From Bacillus pseudomycoides (lineage in GTDB: Bacteria > Bacillota > Bacilli > Bacillales > Bacillaceae_G), in the NCBI RefSeq assembly GCF_002551005.1, contig NZ_NVOY01000029.1, forward strand, positions 1 to 64,000: 64,000 nt of DNA. Reading direction: 5' to 3'. The position numbers and the translations under genes are program-made. The notes under the pieces are model-generated. The model was given only the letters and a program-made list of their open reading frames with translations. It made no database searches and had not been told where the DNA came from. Positions 61,238 through 64,000 of this stretch are shown here, in pieces; the stretch's first letter is position 1, and every line of letters starts with the position of its first letter.

Positions 61238-62092
61238 TCAGCCAATTATATAACGGCGAAGGGCATGAGCAACACCATGATCATCATTTGTAAGTGTTTT
61301 GTAACGACAAATTGCTTGAATCTCTTTCACTGCATTTCCCATTGCAATTGATATATTTGCCTTTTCCATCATAGACATATCATTTAAACCATCACCAATT
61401 GCGACGGTATGTTCTTTTAATATTCCTAAATGATTTGCTAGTGTATATAATCCGTTCCCTTTTTGAGCATGAATATGATTTATTTCAAGATTGTGCCAGT
61501 AAGATGCCGTAATCGATAGCTCCTCGTTATTTATAAATTGCGTTTTTAATACCTTTAATTTTTCCCTTTGATACGAGAATGGGAGAATTTTATGAATGTA
61601 AATTGGCGCTGAAAATAGCGATTTGCAGCTTTCGATTGGTTTCGTTTCAGTATGCTGTAAATATAATGCTGCTATTTGTTTCAGTTCTTCTTCATCAGCG
61701 TGTATATCAGAATTTATGATTAAATTCATCTCAAGTTCAATCGTTTTTTCTCCGTATTCTGGGATATACACCCCTTGATCTGTATACAATTGATAAAATA
61801 TATTTTTTTCTTCTAAATAATTAACAATCTCTTCTGCATGTTTATTTGCAATCGGATATCGTTGTAACATTTCATTATCTAAATACAAAATCGCACCGTT
61901 TTCTGCAATGATTGGACATTTTAAATGGGCTTCATGAAGAAGTTTTTGAACATCTGTCATAGAGCGTCCTGTACAAATCGCAACGACATGTCCTTTTTCT
62001 TGACACTTTTTAATAGCTGTCGCATTTTCCACACTAATTACCTTCTTTGATGTAAGAAGAGTGCCGTCTAAATCAATTGCAATAAGTTTCAT
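61238..62092 (-). CDS. Cof-type HAD-IIB phosphatase
   Basis: This 284-residue phosphatase has motif I AIDLDGTLLTSKKVIS (nucleophile Asp8), motif II CTGRSMTDV, and motif IV VAIGDGLNDMSMMEKANIS, with an alpha/beta cap (about 85-200). Cof-type enzymes act on sugar phosphates or flavin-type phosphates; the substrate is unknown. No ribosome site of note. A Fur-like box is 155 bases upstream, but its target is not certain. Confidence 0.88.
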   Translation of the reverse strand: MKLIAIDLDGTLLTSKKVISVENATAIKKCQEKGHVVAICTGRSMTDVQKLLHEAHLKCPIIAENGAILYLDNEMLQRYPIANKHAEEIVNYLEEKNIFYQLYTDQGVYIPEYGEKTIELEMNLIINSDIHADEEELKQIAALYLQHTETKPIESCKSLFSAPIYIHKILPFSYQREKLKVLKTQFINNEELSITASYWHNLEINHIHAQKGNGLYTLANHLGILKEHTVAIGDGLNDMSMMEKANISIAMGNAVKEIQAICRYKTLTNDDHGVAHALRRYIIG

Positions 62093-62245
62093 TACTATTC
62101 CCTACTTTCGTTTCTATATATGCAATAAATGATATCGTTCTCATATGCAACATCATAGTTATAATGTATGAAACGCATTTCAGGTCAAGCGAAAACATGT
62201 ATTATGCAAAATTTTTATATTCTTTACATATAAAAAGTATGAAAA

Positions 62246-62260
62246 TGATTGTTATTATCA
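62246..62260. promoter_or_regulatory. Candidate Fur box
   Basis: TGATTGTTATTATCA matches the 7-1-7 Fur consensus TGATAATNATTATCA at 12-13 of 15 positions. Confidence 0.35.
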
Positions 62261-62276
62261 ATAATATACATAAGAC

Positions 62277-62304
62277 AAGGGTAACCTGCATTGTGGCTAC
62301 CCTT
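62277..62304 (-). terminator. Hairpin after the DUF1540 gene
   Basis: AAGGGTA pairs with TACCCTT, with extra CC/GG pairing inside; T tract weak. Confidence 0.45.
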
Positions 62305-62310
62305 AGAAAC

Positions 62311-62466
62311 TTAAACTTCTGGTATAAATGTTTTGCAATCTGTTTCTTTACTATCAGATGCTTCTTTCCCTGTATGACTTATCACATAAATGGATTCAGC
62401 ATTGCACTTATTTCCATTTCCCCAATATTTGCAGTTGTTTACTTCACAAAGAACATCTTGAGCCAT
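62311..62466 (-). CDS. DUF1540 family small Cys-rich protein
   Basis: This 51-residue protein has four cysteines (C7, C13, C21, C44) in the DUF1540 pattern: LCEVNNCKYWGNGNKCNAES, then SKETDCKTFIP. Such proteins occur widely in spore-forming Firmicutes and probably bind metal; function unknown. GGAGGTG lies 7 bases before the ATG and is inside a 12-bp stem, so translation may be controlled. Confidence 0.82.
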   Translation of the reverse strand: MAQDVLCEVNNCKYWGNGNKCNAESIYVISHTGKEASDSKETDCKTFIPEV

Positions 62467-62467
62467 C

Positions 62468-62519
62468 GTATGACACCTCCTTTATTATCTAGTATGAACA
62501 GCTTTGAGAGGTGTCATAC
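62468..62519 (-). promoter_or_regulatory. Stem sequestering the DUF1540 ribosome site
   Basis: GTATGACACCTC and GAGGTGTCATAC are perfect 12-bp complements. In the mRNA the arm next to the start includes the GGAGGTG ribosome site. Confidence 0.5.
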
Positions 62520-62537
62520 TGTTTCTTATCCGTTCAC

Positions 62538-63761
62538 TTAGAAAGATAATGGTAATTCTTCTACAGAGCGCATTAAATAATTACCACTCCATTTTATGTC
62601 TTCTCTTCTTCCTTTTAATTCAAGACCTGGCATACGATGTAATAAAGTAGGAATTGCAATTTTCGCTTCTAAACGAGCTAGCGGTGCACCAAGACAGAAA
62701 TGACTGCCATGGCCAAAAGCAATATGACGGTTATTTTTTCTTGTAATATCAAATATATGAGCATTTGGAAATATCTTTTCATCACGGTTCGCAGAGGCCA
62801 AGGAAATAATCACCTCATTCTTCGGTTGAATATTTTGACTATGTAATGTAAATGATTCTGACGCCCAGCGCATAGTCGTTAATTCAACTGGACTGTAAAA
62901 TCGTAACGACTCCTCAATTGCTGAATCAATCAAATCTGGATTTTGCCGTAGAAGTTGTAACTGATTAGGATGTTCAAGCAATGCTAACGTCATATTTGTG
63001 ATTAAATTGACAGTTGTTTCATGGCCAGCGACGATAAGTAGCATAACCATTGAATATAATTCCGGAGCACTTAATTTTGTTCCTTCACTTTCTGCTTGTA
63101 TTAATGCACTGACTAAATCGTCTGAAGGGTTTTCTCGTTTTTTATCTACTAAATATCGCAAATAATCAATGAATTCACCTAATTTTTTATCCATTTCTTG
63201 CATAGCTTCTGACGTTTCTGGAGAATCTATAACCGCATGTGACCAAACTCTAAATTTATCTCGATCTTCTTGAGGGATACCAAGCATCTCACTAATCACA
63301 ATAATTGGCAGTGGGAAAGCATAATCGTTTACGAGGTTTATAGTGTGCTGATGTTCTACTTTGTCTAGTAAACTATCAGCAATGGATTGAATATTATTTT
63401 TTAGCTGTAGAATCATCTGCGGAGTAAACGCCTTTTGAACAAGGGATCGTAGGCGACTATGGTCAGGTGGATCAAAGTTCAACATATGTTTTCTTAAAAG
63501 CTCTCCATTTTCTAGTGTAAAAGAGGCTTCAAATTCTTCTTTACTAAATACATTTTCAGCATTTTTCAGTAAACGTGCATCTTTTAATAAACTAACTGCA
63601 TCTTCATATCTTGTAATGAGCCAAGCGTTGGGATATACCTGATAAACAGGATGCGATGCACGTAACTCTTTATAAATGTCATATGCTTCATGTTTAAAAG
63701 CAGCTGAAGTTAATTGGATCTCAGGCAATGTATTACGATTCATTTCGTTATTTGAAGACAT
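62538..63761 (-). CDS. Cytochrome P450
   Basis: This 407-residue soluble class I P450 of the bacterial CYP106/107 type has the oxygen-binding I helix MLLIVAGHETTVNLITNM, ExxR in EESLRFYSPVE, and heme loop AFGHGSHFCLGAPLARLEAK with Cys356 as iron ligand. It would hydroxylate a lipid or secondary metabolite and needs separate redox partners, none nearby. The ATG at 63761 lies 8 bases after the first GGAGG. The frame remains open upstream without support. Confidence 0.92.
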   Translation of the reverse strand: MSSNNEMNRNTLPEIQLTSAAFKHEAYDIYKELRASHPVYQVYPNAWLITRYEDAVSLLKDARLLKNAENVFSKEEFEASFTLENGELLRKHMLNFDPPDHSRLRSLVQKAFTPQMILQLKNNIQSIADSLLDKVEHQHTINLVNDYAFPLPIIVISEMLGIPQEDRDKFRVWSHAVIDSPETSEAMQEMDKKLGEFIDYLRYLVDKKRENPSDDLVSALIQAESEGTKLSAPELYSMVMLLIVAGHETTVNLITNMTLALLEHPNQLQLLRQNPDLIDSAIEESLRFYSPVELTTMRWASESFTLHSQNIQPKNEVIISLASANRDEKIFPNAHIFDITRKNNRHIAFGHGSHFCLGAPLARLEAKIAIPTLLHRMPGLELKGRREDIKWSGNYLMRSVEELPLSF

Positions 63762-63881
63762 ACCTCCAACCTCCATCTTTAGAAATATTTGGTGACCACA
63801 GCACCTAATGACCATTATAACGTATTGAATTTTATGAGAGTTGAGAAAATTATAACTAAACCTCTTCTTTTATATTGAAAT

Positions 63882-63908
63882 AAAAAAAGTCCGTTATACA
63901 TAACGGAT
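63882..63908 (-). terminator. Terminator of a gene beyond the window
   Basis: TCCGTTA-TACA-TAACGGA, followed by seven T on the minus strand. The gene it ends would lie to the right of the window or in its last bases. Confidence 0.6.
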
Positions 63909-64000
63909 TCAGAGTGTAGACAAACTCCTTTTCTTTATAAGAGGTAGTTGAAGAAATAGAGATTCTCTCTTCTCCACCACAAAATATGGGTTTTAATTAA

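Noticed and set aside
1-64000. CRISPR arrays, tRNA and rRNA genes
   Set aside because: I found no regularly spaced repeats and no tRNA or rRNA sequence. The only dense repeats are the precursor Cys-Gly codons and pentapeptide codons.

Overview
The window looks like a chromosomal accessory region of a Bacillus cereus group organism (cereus/thuringiensis/anthracis relatives). The base composition is AT-rich, Shine-Dalgarno sequences are strong (AGGAGG type), TTG and GTG starts are common, and many small hydrophilic proteins sit between hairpin terminators. A heterocycloanthracin-type thiazole peptide cluster, characteristic of this group, is present. I saw no rRNA, tRNA or CRISPR array.

Layout. 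0.1-7.3 kb: an MFS transporter and an amino-acid oxidase, then a patch of decay and mobile DNA: a complete IS1182-like element with inverted repeats and a possible 4-bp target duplication, two TnpB remnants, an intact proC and a truncated proA. 7.5-21.5 kb: housekeeping-type accessory genes (GIY-YIG protein, VOC protein, uppP, a flavoprotein, GNAT, YfiT-like bacillithiol transferase, pentapeptide protein, an RNase J paralogue, patatin, NUDIX, a Fes-like esterase), plus a dihydrofolate reductase broken by a stop codon and a pantothenate kinase fragment. 21.8-25.8 kb: an NAD salvage regulon, pncB-nadD-nadE, next to an NrtR-type NUDIX repressor gene. Both promoters carry matching palindromes. 26.4-29 kb: aldehyde dehydrogenase, then truncated genes around a Tn3/Tn1546-like terminal repeat.

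29-44.5 kb: a two-component system convergent with a three-gene flavinylation module (FMN-binding protein, ApbE, RnfD/NQR2-like membrane protein); the MurNAc operon murQ-PTS EIIBC; DUF2785 protein; an OFA-type transporter; a serine hydrolase; an E. coli-type speD; a run of tiny genes; an ABC ATPase whose permease partner is internally deleted. 45.5-51.5 kb: the thiazole/oxazole-modified microcin cluster. It has a precursor with 14 Cys in CxG-like repeats, a TIGR03693-like maturation protein, a fused E1-like/YcaO cyclodehydratase and a SagB-type dehydrogenase, in one direction with overlapping or tightly spaced maturation genes. 51.7-64 kb: GNAT, an MFS pump with a possible leader-peptide attenuator, a gene with a LexA-like box encoding a duplicated unknown domain, PAP2 phosphatase, a heme-membrane-protein/response-regulator/kinase operon, a PAS sporulation-type kinase, a HAD phosphatase, a DUF1540 protein and a cytochrome P450.

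The most coherent systems are the TOMM cluster, the NrtR-controlled NAD salvage operon and the extracytoplasmic flavoprotein module. The least explained signals are an exact 20-bp motif found three times about 110-125 bp upstream of unrelated genes in the same orientation, the leader-peptide hairpin before the MFS gene, and the scarred Tn3-end region. All functional names come from reading the translated sequences; no database search was run.
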